Under the pieces are notes generated by a model that was not told the origin of the DNA, searched no databases, and saw only the letters and a list, made by a program, of their open reading frames with translations. Of a DNA stretch of 64,000 bases, positions 1 through 8,496 are shown piece by piece; position 1 is the first letter of the stretch; every line of letters starts with the position of its first letter. The position numbers were made by a program, and so were the translations under genes. This DNA is from Planctomycetota bacterium (GTDB lineage Bacteria > Planctomycetota > PLA2): assembly GCA_021776785.1 (NCBI GenBank), contig JAJFFF010000031.1, positions 33,311-97,310 on the forward strand. Direction: 5' to 3'.

Positions 1-1320
1 CGGACCCGCGGTGAAACGCCCGTCTTTGTCCGTGACGGGCGACAAGAAGTCGGTCACCGGTTCGCCGAATTCGTCGACAAGTCTCGCTCGCAACACCGTG
101 AGCGGAGGAAGATCGATCACGGTCTCTTCGCGCACAAACATCTCGCGCGGCGGCGCGCCCGGGATCAACAGCGTCCAATCTCCGTAAAACACTTCGCCTG
201 CACCGTTTTTTAGCGTCACGGTTTGCCCCCCACGTGAGCGAAGAGTGCCTTCCGGAATCGGAAGTCCATTGGCGCCGCGCACGAGCACGGAGAGCGATTC
301 GTACGGAATGAGCTCGACCGCGTCCAGAGTGTGTTCGCGACCCGGTTCGAGCGCGCCGTGCGCGACGTCGTCGCTGTAATACCCTTCCGCCGATATCCGG
401 ATTTTTCCGGCGACTCCCGCGCGGGCGGCGGCGCGCGCCACTCCCTCCTTGTCGGTCGTCGCGTTGGTCGGAAAGCTCGCGACCTGCACGCCCTCCAGAG
501 GCGTCTTGTTCGCGTCGTGCACGCGCACGACGACGATGGCCGATGGGGTGAACACAAGATCCGCGACGACGACCGTTTTCCCGGCCAGGACCGTCGCCTC
601 GATGGACTTGTCGCCGTAGATCCACCGCAAGCTCACCATGTATGCGCCAGGCTCGATCTTTTCGATCGTGTAGCGGCCTTCCGCATCGGTCTTCGCATGC
701 TCCTCCGCGTCAATCAGAATCGACACATCGGCCACAGGTTGATCCGCACGATCCACAACGCGTCCGCGCAATCCACCGGGACGCGTGAGCGTGTGCGTCG
801 TCCGCGAATCGGCGGGCTTGGCTTCCGCGAAGTAGTCGAGAAACGAGTCGTGTTTCACGGCCAACTCGTACGTGTCGAAAATCAGTCCGAAAAACGCAAA
901 CTTCCCCTTGCCGTCGGACCGCGCGACAAACGTGATCGTCTCGTTGACTGAAGTTTTGAGCGCGACGTCGGCACCGGCAACCGGTTGGCCTTCCTCGTCT
1001 TCCAAGGTTCCGGAGAACGGCGTCTCCCATCGCAACGCAACATCGACGATCGGGGCTTGCACGGACCGGATCACAACGGCGAAGCCAGCTCGGTAGACAA
1101 GCACGCGCGCGCCCGGTCTCGCTTCGACCAATACGACGCCCGCCGCGTCGGTGCGAGCCGTCGGCAGAAAGCTCGAGGGGTCGAACACCACCGCCTGGTC
1201 GGCCGTTAAGACGACAACACGCGCATCCGCCACCGGATGATCGTCATCGGTGACGCGCACCAACACGTCGGCAGCGCTGGCGCACCATGCCAAAAGGAAC
1301 AGGGCCAGCAGCGTGCGCAT
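1..1320 (-). CDS. Exported protein with carboxypeptidase-regulatory-like repeats (C-terminus beyond window)
   Basis: Open reading frame from ATG at 1320 to the window edge with no stop, 440 codons visible. The N-terminus (MRTLLALFLLAWCASA) is a short charged start plus hydrophobic stretch, so a Sec signal peptide; the Cys is not in a canonical lipobox. The rest is a string of beta-sandwich units of the CarboxypepD_reg/Cna-B type, each with a G-x-V-x-D-x-x-G-x-P-V-x-D/G-A-x-V pattern and a T-D-x-x-G-x-Y/F-x-hydrophobic half, for example near residues 90-115, 150-200 and 230-270. Such repeats are structural modules of secreted or surface proteins in many bacteria. It follows tsaE by 5 bp and probably ends that operon. 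Substrate or partner cannot be inferred. The family call is good; the function is unknown. Confidence 0.8.
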   Translation of the reverse strand, partial: MRTLLALFLLAWCASAADVLVRVTDDDHPVADARVVVLTADQAVVFDPSSFLPTARTDAAGVVLVEARPGARVLVYRAGFAVVIRSVQAPIVDVALRWETPFSGTLEDEEGQPVAGADVALKTSVNETITFVARSDGKGKFAFFGLIFDTYELAVKHDSFLDYFAEAKPADSRTTHTLTRPGGLRGRVVDRADQPVADVSILIDAEEHAKTDAEGRYTIEKIEPGAYMVSLRWIYGDKSIEATVLAGKTVVVADLVFTPSAIVVVRVHDANKTPLEGVQVASFPTNATTDKEGVARAAARAGVAGKIRISAEGYYSDDVAHGALEPGREHTLDAVELIPYESLSVLVRGANGLPIPEGTLRSRGGQTVTLKNGAGEVFYGDWTLLIPGAPPREMFVREETVIDLPPLTVLRARLVDEFGEPVTDFLSPVTDKDGRFTAGP

Positions 1321-1325
1321 GGCGT

Positions 1326-1733
1326 CTAGGGTAATCGGATGCGGCGGGACGTTTCGCCGACATGCTCCATGACGACCGAAATCGTGTCCGACCACAGATA
1401 GGACGCCAAGTGCTTGGGCCATTCCACAAGCGTGATCACCTGATCTTGGATTTCGTCGAGTTCGAAGTCTTCCAAGCCGGCGGCTTGGGTCTCGCGAAAC
1501 AGGTCGATGTGAACGACGTCGGGTGAACCCTCGTAGCGCTGCATCAACGAGTATGTGGGGCTCGTGACGCCGGCCGTGACGCCGCACGCCAGCGCGACGC
1601 CCTTCACAAACGTCGTCTTGCCGGCGCCGAGTTCGCCTGTCAGCAGCACGACCGCGCCAGGGCGTAGAGTCAGACCGAATTCGCGCGCGAGCGCGATGGT
1701 CTCGGCGGCGCTCTGCGTCACGACTTCACGCAC
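1326..1733 (-). CDS. tsaE: tRNA N6-threonylcarbamoyladenosine (t6A) biosynthesis ATPase TsaE
   Basis: 135 residues, normal for TsaE, the small cytoplasmic ATPase that works with TsaB, TsaC and TsaD to place t6A37 on ANN-decoding tRNAs. Visible motifs: Walker A GELGAGKTT at residues 33-41, the SPTY switch-like motif near 58-61, the HIDLFR stretch and the late VEWPKHL motif, all characteristic of the family. The start overlaps the end of thiL by 8 bp, implying co-transcription and probable translational coupling. No other t6A gene is in the window. Confident assignment. Confidence 0.95.
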   Translation of the reverse strand: MREVVTQSAAETIALAREFGLTLRPGAVVLLTGELGAGKTTFVKGVALACGVTAGVTSPTYSLMQRYEGSPDVVHIDLFRETQAAGLEDFELDEIQDQVITLVEWPKHLASYLWSDTISVVMEHVGETSRRIRLP

Positions 1734-2547
1734 CGTGTTCCCAGCCTTTTGCGCGCAACCGCGAGCGCGCGTCGTCGCAAACCAACACGGGGTCGCCTGA
1801 CGTGATCTCCCCCAACCGCGTGAAACCCGCCGGTATCGGTCCCGGACGAATCGTGGCGAGCAACTCGTAGTCCTCGCCGTCGCCCAGCGCTTCCTCCAGG
1901 GTCGCCTCGTCGCGACGGGGAATGGCGTCCGCGTGCAGCTCGCATCCGACGCCGGACGCCGTCAGGATGTGTAAGAGGTCGGTGGACAAACCGTCGCTCA
2001 CATCGATGGCGGCGCCGACGTCGGCCTGTTCGCGCAGAGCCTTCGCGGCGTCGTTGCGTGCGATGAACGTCGCGTGGTGATCGGTCGGAAGCGAGCGTCC
2101 AAACGACCCGGTCGCGACGATCGAATCGCCGACGCGGGCGCCCGAACGCCGCCAGGCCGTGCCGGCGTCGGCGCGGCCGATAACCGTGGCCGTCACGCCC
2201 AACGCCGGACCGACAGCCGTGTCGCCGCCGACGATCGAACACCCCGCGCGCTCCGCGCCCAAAAACACCTGCTGTGCGTCGGCGATCGTGTGCTCGCTCG
2301 TCAAGGTCGCCGCGAGCACAACCCACAGCGGTTCGCCCCCCATCGCCGCGATGTCGCTTAGACCGCGCGCCACGGCCTTGTAGCCAAACACGTCGAGGCC
2401 ATGTCGCGCCGCGTCGAGGTGAACACCGTCCAAAACAGAGTCCACCGTGACCAACAAGTCGCCCCAGGGCGCACACGGCAACACAGCGCAGTCGTCACCG
2501 GTCGCGGGCGCGCGCGCACGGATCCAAGAAACAAACGATGGCTCCAC
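1726..2547 (-). CDS. thiL: Thiamine-monophosphate kinase ThiL
   Basis: 273 residues; phosphorylates thiamine monophosphate to thiamine diphosphate with ATP, the last step of the pathway. ThiL/PurM-fold motifs are visible in order: GDDCAVL near residue 17, the metal-binding TVDSVLDGVHL near 34-44, SDIAAMGG near 64-71, GGDTAVGP near 100 and DVSDGLSTDLLHI near 183-195. It is somewhat shorter than the common 310-330 residues, mostly at the N-terminus, where it starts directly with MEPSFVSWIR, but no core motif is missing. It heads a small operon with tsaE and is preceded by about 180 bp without a gene. Together with thiE (3.2 kb) and thiC (53 kb) it gives part of a de novo thiamine pathway scattered over the window. 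Confidence 0.93.
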   Translation of the reverse strand: MEPSFVSWIRARAPATGDDCAVLPCAPWGDLLVTVDSVLDGVHLDAARHGLDVFGYKAVARGLSDIAAMGGEPLWVVLAATLTSEHTIADAQQVFLGAERAGCSIVGGDTAVGPALGVTATVIGRADAGTAWRRSGARVGDSIVATGSFGRSLPTDHHATFIARNDAAKALREQADVGAAIDVSDGLSTDLLHILTASGVGCELHADAIPRRDEATLEEALGDGEDYELLATIRPGPIPAGFTRLGEITSGDPVLVCDDARSRLRAKGWEHGA

Positions 2548-2726
2548 GGCGCCATCCTAGCGCGGGCGGGCAACAGCTAGTCATCGCTCGCGACCGATCG
2601 TGATGGGATCGCGAGAACGCCAGGCGCCACGTCGTCCACCATCGGCCCGTCCGCGGGCACCGCGGTCCGCATGCCGCCGAACGCACGGCCGCGCCGCCGC
2701 GAACCAGCCACGAACCGGCCCGCGCG
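2548..2726. other. Non-coding gap with an inverted repeat
   Basis: 179 bp between the S26 homologue and thiL, both on the minus strand. I see no gene. It contains a 7-bp inverted repeat CTCGCGA (2587-2593) and TCGCGAG (2609-2615) separated by 15 bases. There is no T-run on either side, so it is not a convincing intrinsic terminator; an operator or simple chance are both possible. A promoter for thiL-tsaE presumably lies here. Confidence 0.3.
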
Positions 2727-3215
2727 TCAACCGCCGAAGCGATAGCGGATCACGCCGATGACGTCACGGCGGGGGATGAACCCGAGTTGGCGGGAGTCAG
2801 GGTAGCGCGTTTCGGCTGGGTTGATGGCCAGGATGTAGACGTGCGCGTCTGGCACGACACCCGCGGCGGGTCCGCGCATCGCGATGGGCCCCACGCGCGT
2901 GCCGTTGACCGTGATTTTTCCCGCTTTGCTTCCCACTTCGTCACCCGGTAACGCGCGGACGCGACCAAAGCGCTTGTACTTCACGCCGTCGCGTTCCATG
3001 ACGTAGACGACATCACTGTCGCGGGCGAGTTCGTCGTCGGCGTCCATCGGCTCAAAAACCACAACGGACCCGCCGGGAAACTGCGGGGCCATGGATTGAT
3101 CCACCGCCGGGATGGACATCTTCTGATTCGTGCGCCAGTACCGCGCGACCAAGACCAACGCCGCGCCGATCACGAGCAGGCGCACGACGCGCAGGATCTT
3201 GTTGTTGCGCTTCAA
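2727..3215 (-). CDS. S26-family signal peptidase homologue lacking the canonical lysine
   Basis: 162 residues with one N-terminal membrane anchor (about residues 9-25), then an S26 catalytic-type domain. The serine box is present (VDQSMAP, Ser41), as are the LPGDEV box (residues 89-94) and the late box TRYPDSRQLGFIP (136-148), followed by the usual terminal strand ending IGVIRYRF. In type I signal peptidases the general base lysine sits just before the Arg of K-R-x-x-x-L-P-G-D; here that position is Gly84 (FGRVRALPGD). Lys79 and Lys81 lie a few residues upstream. It may use a shifted lysine or be inactive as a peptidase. It overlaps thiE by 4 bp (ATGA) and is thus co-translated with it, but no link to thiamine is known to me. 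Confidence 0.8.
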   Translation of the reverse strand: MKRNNKILRVVRLLVIGAALVLVARYWRTNQKMSIPAVDQSMAPQFPGGSVVVFEPMDADDELARDSDVVYVMERDGVKYKRFGRVRALPGDEVGSKAGKITVNGTRVGPIAMRGPAAGVVPDAHVYILAINPAETRYPDSRQLGFIPRRDVIGVIRYRFGG

Positions 3216-3829
3216 TCGACAAACGCCGCGCGAAATGTGCGCGCCGCCTCCGCCGCGTCTTCGACCCCGTAAAACGAGCTGATGCCGGCGGCCCCGCGAC
3301 CGCCGGCCTGTGCAATCAGCCGCACGTTCTCGGTGGTGACCCCACCCAGCGCGATGACCGGGATCTTGGCGCGCAAGACCGCTTCGCGATACGGCGCCAA
3401 CCCGAGCGGCGCCCGTTCGGGATGCGATGCCGTCGCGAAGATCGGACTCAAAAACAAGTAGTCCGCCCCGTCCAGTTCGAGCTGCCCGGCTTCGTCGAGA
3501 TTGTGCGCGGAGGCACCGATCAGCTTGCCCGCTCCAAGGGCGCGCCGCGCGGCCGCAATCGGTAACGAACGACGTCCGAGATGGACGCCATCCGCGTCGG
3601 CCGCGATCGCCACGTCGACGCGGTCGCTAACGAGCAACAAGCAACCCAGCTGGCGCGTCGCCGGCCGTAACCGTCGCGTGAACTCAAACACTTCGCGCGC
3701 GCTCGCCGCGGGACGCCGCACGACGATCGCGCTCACGCCGCCCTGCAGCGCGCGCCCCGCGATCCCGAGCGTCGTGTCCGGCTCGCCGGTCGGCTCCGTG
3801 ATCAAAACGGCGTTCAGCCTTGCGGCCAC
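3212..3829 (-). CDS. thiE: Thiamine phosphate synthase (ThiE/TenI family)
   Basis: 205 residues, TIM-barrel of the ThiE/TenI family; ThiE joins HMP-PP and the thiazole phosphate to give thiamine phosphate. Seen: DGVHLGRRSLP near residues 79-89 (phosphate/pyrimidine site), SPIFATASHPERAPLGL near 130-146 (the SPxFxTxSK-like loop) and IALGGV near 160-165. The loop residue usually Lys is His here, a feature seen also in TenI-type proteins, so a TenI aminotautomerase is a possible alternative. The window also has thiL and thiC, which favours ThiE. The start overlaps the end of dapB by 16 bp. Confidence 0.85.
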   Translation of the reverse strand: MAARLNAVLITEPTGEPDTTLGIAGRALQGGVSAIVVRRPAASAREVFEFTRRLRPATRQLGCLLLVSDRVDVAIAADADGVHLGRRSLPIAAARRALGAGKLIGASAHNLDEAGQLELDGADYLFLSPIFATASHPERAPLGLAPYREAVLRAKIPVIALGGVTTENVRLIAQAGGRGAAGISSFYGVEDAAEAARTFRAAFVD

Positions 3830-4566
3830 AGAATCGGCTCCAGTCCACGCACCAGCCCCGGCTGGGTGATACTGTGCTGTGCGATGCCGCGAACGGCAAC
3901 CAAGACGCCGGGAACAAACACGTTGCGATCCACGGTGTCATGGCGGATGACGAGCGTCTCGCCGGTACCGCCAAACCACACTTCCTGATGGGCCACCGAA
4001 CCCGGGAGGCGGAGCGAGTGCACGGTCACATTGTCGATGGTGCCACCGCGCGCGCCGGGCGCCGTTTCCTTCTCCGTGGGGTCACGCGGGATTTCGGCAC
4101 GCACGCGCGCGATCCGCTGCGCCGTGACCGACGCGGTTCCCGACGGCGCGTCGAGCTTATGTTCGTGGTGGCGCTCGACCACCTCGACCCAAGGAAAGTG
4201 ACGGGCCGCTTCCTCGGCAAAACGCATCATCAACACGGCGCCGAGCGCAAAATTCGGCGCGACCATGCACGCGACGTTGTGCTCGCGCGCCAGCGTGTCG
4301 ATCTGCACGAGTTCGCTCTCCGCCAATCCGGTGGTGCCCACCACGCCGTGGACGCCACGCGCCAATAACGTCTGCAGGTTTTGGAACACCGCGCTCGGCT
4401 GCGTGAAATCAACGGCGACGTCGGGCTTCTCGGACGCGATCGCGGCGCCGAGGTCGTCGCCTAAATCGATCACACCCGCCAGCGTCAAGTCGGTGGCGGC
4501 CTCGACGCCCGCCACAATGCATCGCCCCACGCGCCCTTTGGCGCCGACGACCATCACGCGTGTCAT
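3814..4566 (-). CDS. dapB: 4-hydroxy-tetrahydrodipicolinate reductase DapB
   Basis: 250 residues when started at ATG 4566 (MTRVMVVGAKGRVGR), which puts the Rossmann GxxGxxG at the very N-terminus as in all DapB proteins. A longer reading to 4740 adds 58 Arg-rich residues with no family support and would lie within the upstream phosphatase gene, so I reject it. The DapB signature E-R-H-H-E-H-K-L-D-A-P-S-G-T-A is intact near residue 130, containing the catalytic His and Lys. The enzyme makes tetrahydrodipicolinate for lysine and meso-diaminopimelate with NAD(P)H. It overlaps the phosphatase gene by 4 bp (ATGA). Confidence 0.95.
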   Translation of the reverse strand: MTRVMVVGAKGRVGRCIVAGVEAATDLTLAGVIDLGDDLGAAIASEKPDVAVDFTQPSAVFQNLQTLLARGVHGVVGTTGLAESELVQIDTLAREHNVACMVAPNFALGAVLMMRFAEEAARHFPWVEVVERHHEHKLDAPSGTASVTAQRIARVRAEIPRDPTEKETAPGARGGTIDNVTVHSLRLPGSVAHQEVWFGGTGETLVIRHDTVDRNVFVPGVLVAVRGIAQHSITQPGLVRGLEPILWPQG

Positions 4567-4997
4567 GACGTTCCTCCCACGAGTTCGGCGTACTGCGTCA
4601 GCGCGTCCATCTGATCCCGTGTTTCGATCGAGCCGGGCCGTTGCTGCCGGATCATGCGTACGGCGTCGCGCGCCGTGGCGCCCTTCGCAATGAGATAAGC
4701 AGCCAAGATGGTGCCGGTCCGTCCCATGCCCGCCGCGCAATGCACAGCAACAGCGCCTCCGTCTTGAATCGCCTTCGCGATGTACTCAACCGCGGCATGC
4801 ATCTGATCCAGCGACGGGGCCGTCATATCCCGCACGGGAATGGAGCACACTTCGATCTCGTCGAGATCCGCCGCACGCTCCGTCAGTGAAATCACAACGG
4901 TGATCCCCTGCTCACGTAGCCACGCCCCGTCTTCACGGCGCGGCCGCGCCATGCCCGCGAGCTGGTCTTTTTCGATCCAGCTAAAGTTGTACGGCAC
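4563..4997 (-). CDS. Dual-specificity/tyrosine protein phosphatase
   Basis: About 144 residues from GTG 4997. The P-loop HCAAGMGRTGT (Cys-x5-Arg) is intact, and an upstream Asp in the VRDM region could serve as general acid. The N-terminal VPYNFSWIEKDQLAGMARP resembles the start of DUSP23-like phosphatases, which supports the GTG at 4997; a longer reading to ATG 5069 would overlap the PilZ gene by 67 bp and adds only basic residues. A CTG at 5006 that overlaps the PilZ stop is another option. Expected to dephosphorylate phospho-Tyr/Ser/Thr proteins or small phosphates; substrate unknown. It lies between a PilZ gene and dapB in one minus-strand unit. Confidence 0.85.
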   Translation of the reverse strand: MPYNFSWIEKDQLAGMARPRREDGAWLREQGITVVISLTERAADLDEIEVCSIPVRDMTAPSLDQMHAAVEYIAKAIQDGGAVAVHCAAGMGRTGTILAAYLIAKGATARDAVRMIRQQRPGSIETRDQMDALTQYAELVGGTS

Positions 4998-5002
4998 GTC
5001 GA

Positions 5003-5359
5003 TCAGAGCCGCGCCTGCACGAAATCTGCGATCACGCTCAGCGACTTGCGATCCTCTTCGCGCAACCATGTGAAACAGATGCCGACGCGAAATCCGTCGT
5101 CGGTGCGATCACACCAAACAACGCGCCCGACGGCCATCAACGGAGCGTCCTCGTGGGCAACCGTGAGCTCCAGCGCGACATGCGCGTCGCGCTCCAGCTC
5201 GTGGCTCGCCAACATGCACAATCCGGAGGCGCTTATGTTGAGCGTCGAGGCAGCATGGGACTTCGGATCGGCGCCTCCATCCCGGAGACGACGGTATGCG
5301 ACCTCGAGCCGCTCGGGGATACGCGGCGCACGGCGTCGCTCCTGCCCACTTTCGCTCAT
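5003..5359 (-). CDS. PilZ-domain protein (c-di-GMP binding)
   Basis: 118 residues. The c-di-GMP site is visible: RRRAPR near residues 8-13 (RxxxR-type motif) and NISASGLCM near 42-50 (D/NxSxxG motif), with a beta-barrel pattern to the end (VGRVVWC, FRVGICF). A single-domain PilZ protein normally acts as an adaptor that changes partner activity when c-di-GMP binds. It is the first gene of the minus-strand cluster running to 1320; no motility genes are nearby, so the output is unknown. Confidence 0.88.
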   Translation of the reverse strand: MSESGQERRRAPRIPERLEVAYRRLRDGGADPKSHAASTLNISASGLCMLASHELERDAHVALELTVAHEDAPLMAVGRVVWCDRTDDGFRVGICFTWLREEDRKSLSVIADFVQARL

Positions 5360-5447
5360 GCTTTCCTCCGTGTCCTATCGGCCCGATCACTACTAGATCC
5401 AGGTACTCTTACATACGTTGCCGAACCGACAAGACGACTCTTCCAAC

Positions 5448-5681
5448 ATGCCCGAATCGGGCACCGCTCGCAAGGCGGGAGCGGGGTTCATGCGCCTTCT
5501 GCGCGGATTGCTCGGCGACAAGCGATCCCGCAAGCTGCGCGAATCGGCGGCTGTTCTAAAGCGTGAGTTCGCCGCCGGACGCGCTGACCCCGGCGAGGAC
5601 GGCGAGGACGCCGACGCCCAAACCGAGTCGCCCAAGACGATTGTCCACCGCGACGTTACGGCTTCTCCAGAAGACGAGTAG
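5448..5681 (+). CDS. Small basic/acidic protein of unknown function
   Basis: 77 residues from ATG 5448 (a TTG at 5418 would add 10). The first half is basic and amphipathic (RLLRGLLGDKRSRKLRES), the second half is very acidic (DPGEDGEDADAQTESP). Codon third positions look GC-rich as in neighbouring genes, the main support for it being real. It runs opposite to both neighbours: divergent from the PilZ gene and overlapping the 3' end of the lipoprotein gene by 26 bp. I recognise no family. Moderate to low confidence. Confidence 0.4.
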   Translation: MPESGTARKAGAGFMRLLRGLLGDKRSRKLRESAAVLKREFAAGRADPGEDGEDADAQTESPKTIVHRDVTASPEDE

Positions 5682-6315
5682 CCCGCTTCCGCGTCTTCTT
5701 GAGCTCATCGAGCTCGCGCGTGAAGAGGGAATCGCCAAAATCGTAGTTGTCGTTTTCGACGGCATCCTTGGCGCCCAGCAAGCGCTGCTGCATCGAATCG
5801 ATCTCTTTTTCGATCTCTTTGATCTTGAGGGCGATGTCGCCGACGCGGTCCCGCAGTTCGGCTTCGGTGAAACCGCGCGGGATCTTGCCGGTGCCGAGGC
5901 GCGCCGCCTGGATCGTGCCTTCGATCTCTTTGCGCTCCTCAAACAACTCGCCGCGCTTTTTGTGAAGCTTGCCCTGATCGGCGAGCATCTTGTCGGCCGA
6001 GAACTTCGTCCGTTGACGCGCCTCTTCCAAGCGCGCGCGCTCGCAAGCCTGAATCAGCTGATCCACGCCTTTGAGTTGATTGCGCACCATCCACTCCGGT
6101 GACGGCTTCCCGGTCCCCTTGGCCGCCTCGGCTTTGGCAATCTCGGCCTTGAGATCCTCGTGATGATCTTGAATCTTCGAGATGCCGGTGACGGCGCTGA
6201 CGACTTCCTTGACCTTGTCGGTCGGCGGTTTCGTTGCCGTGTCCCCCGACGTGGGTGTGTACTCGTCGCACGCGGCCGTCAGGCTAAGCGCCAAAAAGAT
6301 CCAAACTCGTGTCAT
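5656..6315 (-). CDS. Coiled-coil lipoprotein of unknown function
   Basis: 219 residues. MTRVWIFLALSLTAAC is a lipoprotein signal peptide with a lipobox LTAAC (Cys16), so the mature protein is membrane-anchored. The rest is almost entirely charged heptad-rich helix (KVKEVVSAVTG..., KLHKKRGELFEERKEIE..., LKIKEIEKEIDSMQQRL), predicting long coiled coils. Its ATG overlaps the stop of the upstream MMPL transporter (bases 6312-6315, ATGA), so the two are translated together. It may be a periplasmic partner or scaffold of that exporter; this is inferred from position only. Confidence 0.75.
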   Translation of the reverse strand: MTRVWIFLALSLTAACDEYTPTSGDTATKPPTDKVKEVVSAVTGISKIQDHHEDLKAEIAKAEAAKGTGKPSPEWMVRNQLKGVDQLIQACERARLEEARQRTKFSADKMLADQGKLHKKRGELFEERKEIEGTIQAARLGTGKIPRGFTEAELRDRVGDIALKIKEIEKEIDSMQQRLLGAKDAVENDNYDFGDSLFTRELDELKKTRKRATRLLEKP

Positions 6316-8471
6316 CGCTTCATTCTATCGGGGAATGCGAGGCGCACGAGGGCTGGGAGGAGCCAGAGGTCGGCGGGCAACGCGACAGCGCTCGCCGCGG
6401 CGCAAAACAATCCGAACCGGGCGGTCGGCAAGAACGAGGACATGGCGAGGCAGCAAAGCCCGGCCACCAGCACCGTCGTGCTCACGCTGAGCGCCGGTCC
6501 GACGCCTCGGACGGTTGCCTCCAACGCGGTGCGGACATCGCTCCCGGCGAGCCTTTCGCGCCTGTATCGAAACAGGACATGAAAACTGTCGTCGACTGCG
6601 AGGCCGACGGCCACGGCCCCCACCGCCACCACCGCCACGTCGAAGCCGATGTCCAAAACCACAGCGCCCGCACCGACGAGGAGCGGCGGCAGCAGATTCG
6701 GCAGGAGCGACACGAGTCCCAGCCGCCACGAGCGCAGCGCGAGTGTCACGACGAGCCCGACGAGCGCCACCATCCACAGCGTTCCGCGAGCCACGTCACG
6801 CAACAGGTGGCGCGTCGTAGAGACCGCGCGCACATAGAGACCGGTGAGTTCGGCGCGACCGCTCTTCGTTTTTGTAGCCGCGGCGGCGATCTCATCGAGC
6901 ACGCGGGGCGGCGCGGCTTCCCGCACGCGAACTTTGACCCGGTAGCGCCGCGTCGGCACGTGCTCAAAGCGGCGCGTGATCTCCGGAAAAAAAGTACGCA
7001 AGAAAACAAGAGCGCCGGTGTCGCCGACGGGTAATGGACTCACGGTCTTCCCGTAATCGACCAACGTCTCCAGGCTCAGCGTGCTATCGACCTCGTCGAT
7101 CGCGGCGGCGGCGCGTGCAAACGTGCGAAGGTCGTGCAACACGGCGGCGACGTCGCTTTGCTCGTCGGCATGCAGGATCAAGTCCACCGGAACGGCGGCC
7201 GTGAGGCGGTCTTCTAAGTACCGGTAGGTCCGCGCGATCTCGCTGTCGGGCTGAAACGCCTGCAGCGCGTTGACTTCCACCTGCGCGCTGCGAATTTTGA
7301 ACGCGCAAGACACAGCGACCAAGAGCGCACCGATCGCCCAGAGCAACGGGGCGCGGCGCAGGGAAAACAAATGTGCGAGTCGAGGGGTCCCGCGCCGGAC
7401 ACCCGGCGGCCGCCAGCGCGCCAACACGGCCGGAAAAAAGATGAGCAACACGGGAATGGCGCTGAGCAGCCCCGCCGCGACCAACGGGCCGGCGCGACGA
7501 AACGCGGGGACCCCGGTGAGTTGGAGCGATGCAAACGCGGCGGCCGTGGTGAGAAGGCTCAGGGTCACCGGCGCGGCGAGTCGGCGTGCGGCGCCGTGAG
7601 CGGCCCGTGCGTGGTCGAGCCCGCTCGCCCGGTCCTCTGAATATGCGTGAAGGAGATGCACCGTACTCGTCACGCCGACCACCACGAGCACGGGGAACAG
7701 CGCCGTGGCCAGCGCGGTGATCGGAATGGCAAACCACGCCGCGAATCCGAGCGCCAGGAGCGGCGGCAGAGCCGTGGCCAGCACCGCCGCCAGCGTCGCG
7801 CGCCACGAGCGACAAAGAAACCACAACACGATGAGCGCGATCGACGTGGCCCACGTTCCGATGCGTTTTAGGTCCACGATCGAATAGGCGACCGCGTCCA
7901 TCTGAAACGCCGTGACGCCCGCGACATGGAGCGTCACGCCCTTCGGCTCCATACCGACCACGACGGCGCGCACTTGGCGCAGCGTCTCCCAACGGGCGGA
8001 CGCTGGACCCGGCGCGATGCTGCCGGCGATCGCCACGGTATCGAGCTCATCGTTGTATATCGTCTTCAGGTAAACGGGCGCACTGCGCAACGCGGCGCGG
8101 GCCAGCGCCTGCCCCTCGTCGGTCTCCAAGTCCTCGGCCTGCAGCGCACGCAACTGTCCGCGGATCGAAAACTTCACCTGGGGACTCGCGAGGCTGTAGA
8201 GCTCCTCGAGCCCGGGCACCGTTTCGAGCTCGGTCGTGAGAGCCACCAGCAACGCGAACGTTTCCGGCGCCAAAACATCGGCGCTCCAAGCGATCAACAA
8301 GATGTCTTCCGCGCCAAACACGGCGCGGAGTTCTTGCTCGACGGCGTCGGCATCCGCATCGGCGCGAAGGAGCGATCGCGTGTCGTGGTCAAACGTCAGG
8401 CGCGGTAGCCCCCTAGCCGCAGCCAGCGCCGCCGCGACAACCACGCAAGAAACCAGCGGCGCCAAGCGCAT
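6312..8471 (-). CDS. MMPL/RND-superfamily membrane exporter
   Basis: 719 residues from ATG 8471 (MRLAPLVSCVVVAA...). The longer reading to 8567 adds 32 residues unlike a membrane protein N-terminus. The protein shows the RND two-half plan: TM1, a soluble loop (about residues 35-215), a block of five or six membrane segments containing VVGVTSTVHLLHAY, a second TM with another soluble loop, and a second membrane block with VGLAVDDSFHVLFRYRRE. The TST/DD motifs are typical of the MMPL and sterol-sensing-domain branch often called predicted exporters. Substrates in this branch are lipids or hydrophobic molecules. Downstream lipoprotein is translationally coupled. Its start is 25 bp from that of a divergent membrane-protein gene. 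Confidence 0.85.
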   Translation of the reverse strand: MRLAPLVSCVVVAAALAAARGLPRLTFDHDTRSLLRADADADAVEQELRAVFGAEDILLIAWSADVLAPETFALLVALTTELETVPGLEELYSLASPQVKFSIRGQLRALQAEDLETDEGQALARAALRSAPVYLKTIYNDELDTVAIAGSIAPGPASARWETLRQVRAVVVGMEPKGVTLHVAGVTAFQMDAVAYSIVDLKRIGTWATSIALIVLWFLCRSWRATLAAVLATALPPLLALGFAAWFAIPITALATALFPVLVVVGVTSTVHLLHAYSEDRASGLDHARAAHGAARRLAAPVTLSLLTTAAAFASLQLTGVPAFRRAGPLVAAGLLSAIPVLLIFFPAVLARWRPPGVRRGTPRLAHLFSLRRAPLLWAIGALLVAVSCAFKIRSAQVEVNALQAFQPDSEIARTYRYLEDRLTAAVPVDLILHADEQSDVAAVLHDLRTFARAAAAIDEVDSTLSLETLVDYGKTVSPLPVGDTGALVFLRTFFPEITRRFEHVPTRRYRVKVRVREAAPPRVLDEIAAAATKTKSGRAELTGLYVRAVSTTRHLLRDVARGTLWMVALVGLVVTLALRSWRLGLVSLLPNLLPPLLVGAGAVVLDIGFDVAVVAVGAVAVGLAVDDSFHVLFRYRRERLAGSDVRTALEATVRGVGPALSVSTTVLVAGLCCLAMSSFLPTARFGLFCAAASAVALPADLWLLPALVRLAFPDRMKR

Positions 8472-8496
8472 GGGGGCGAGCTTATCATCGGGCCCC

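Noticed and set aside
4567..4740. N-terminal extension of dapB
   Set aside because: 58 Arg-rich residues lying within the upstream phosphatase gene; the DapB Rossmann motif requires the start at 4566.
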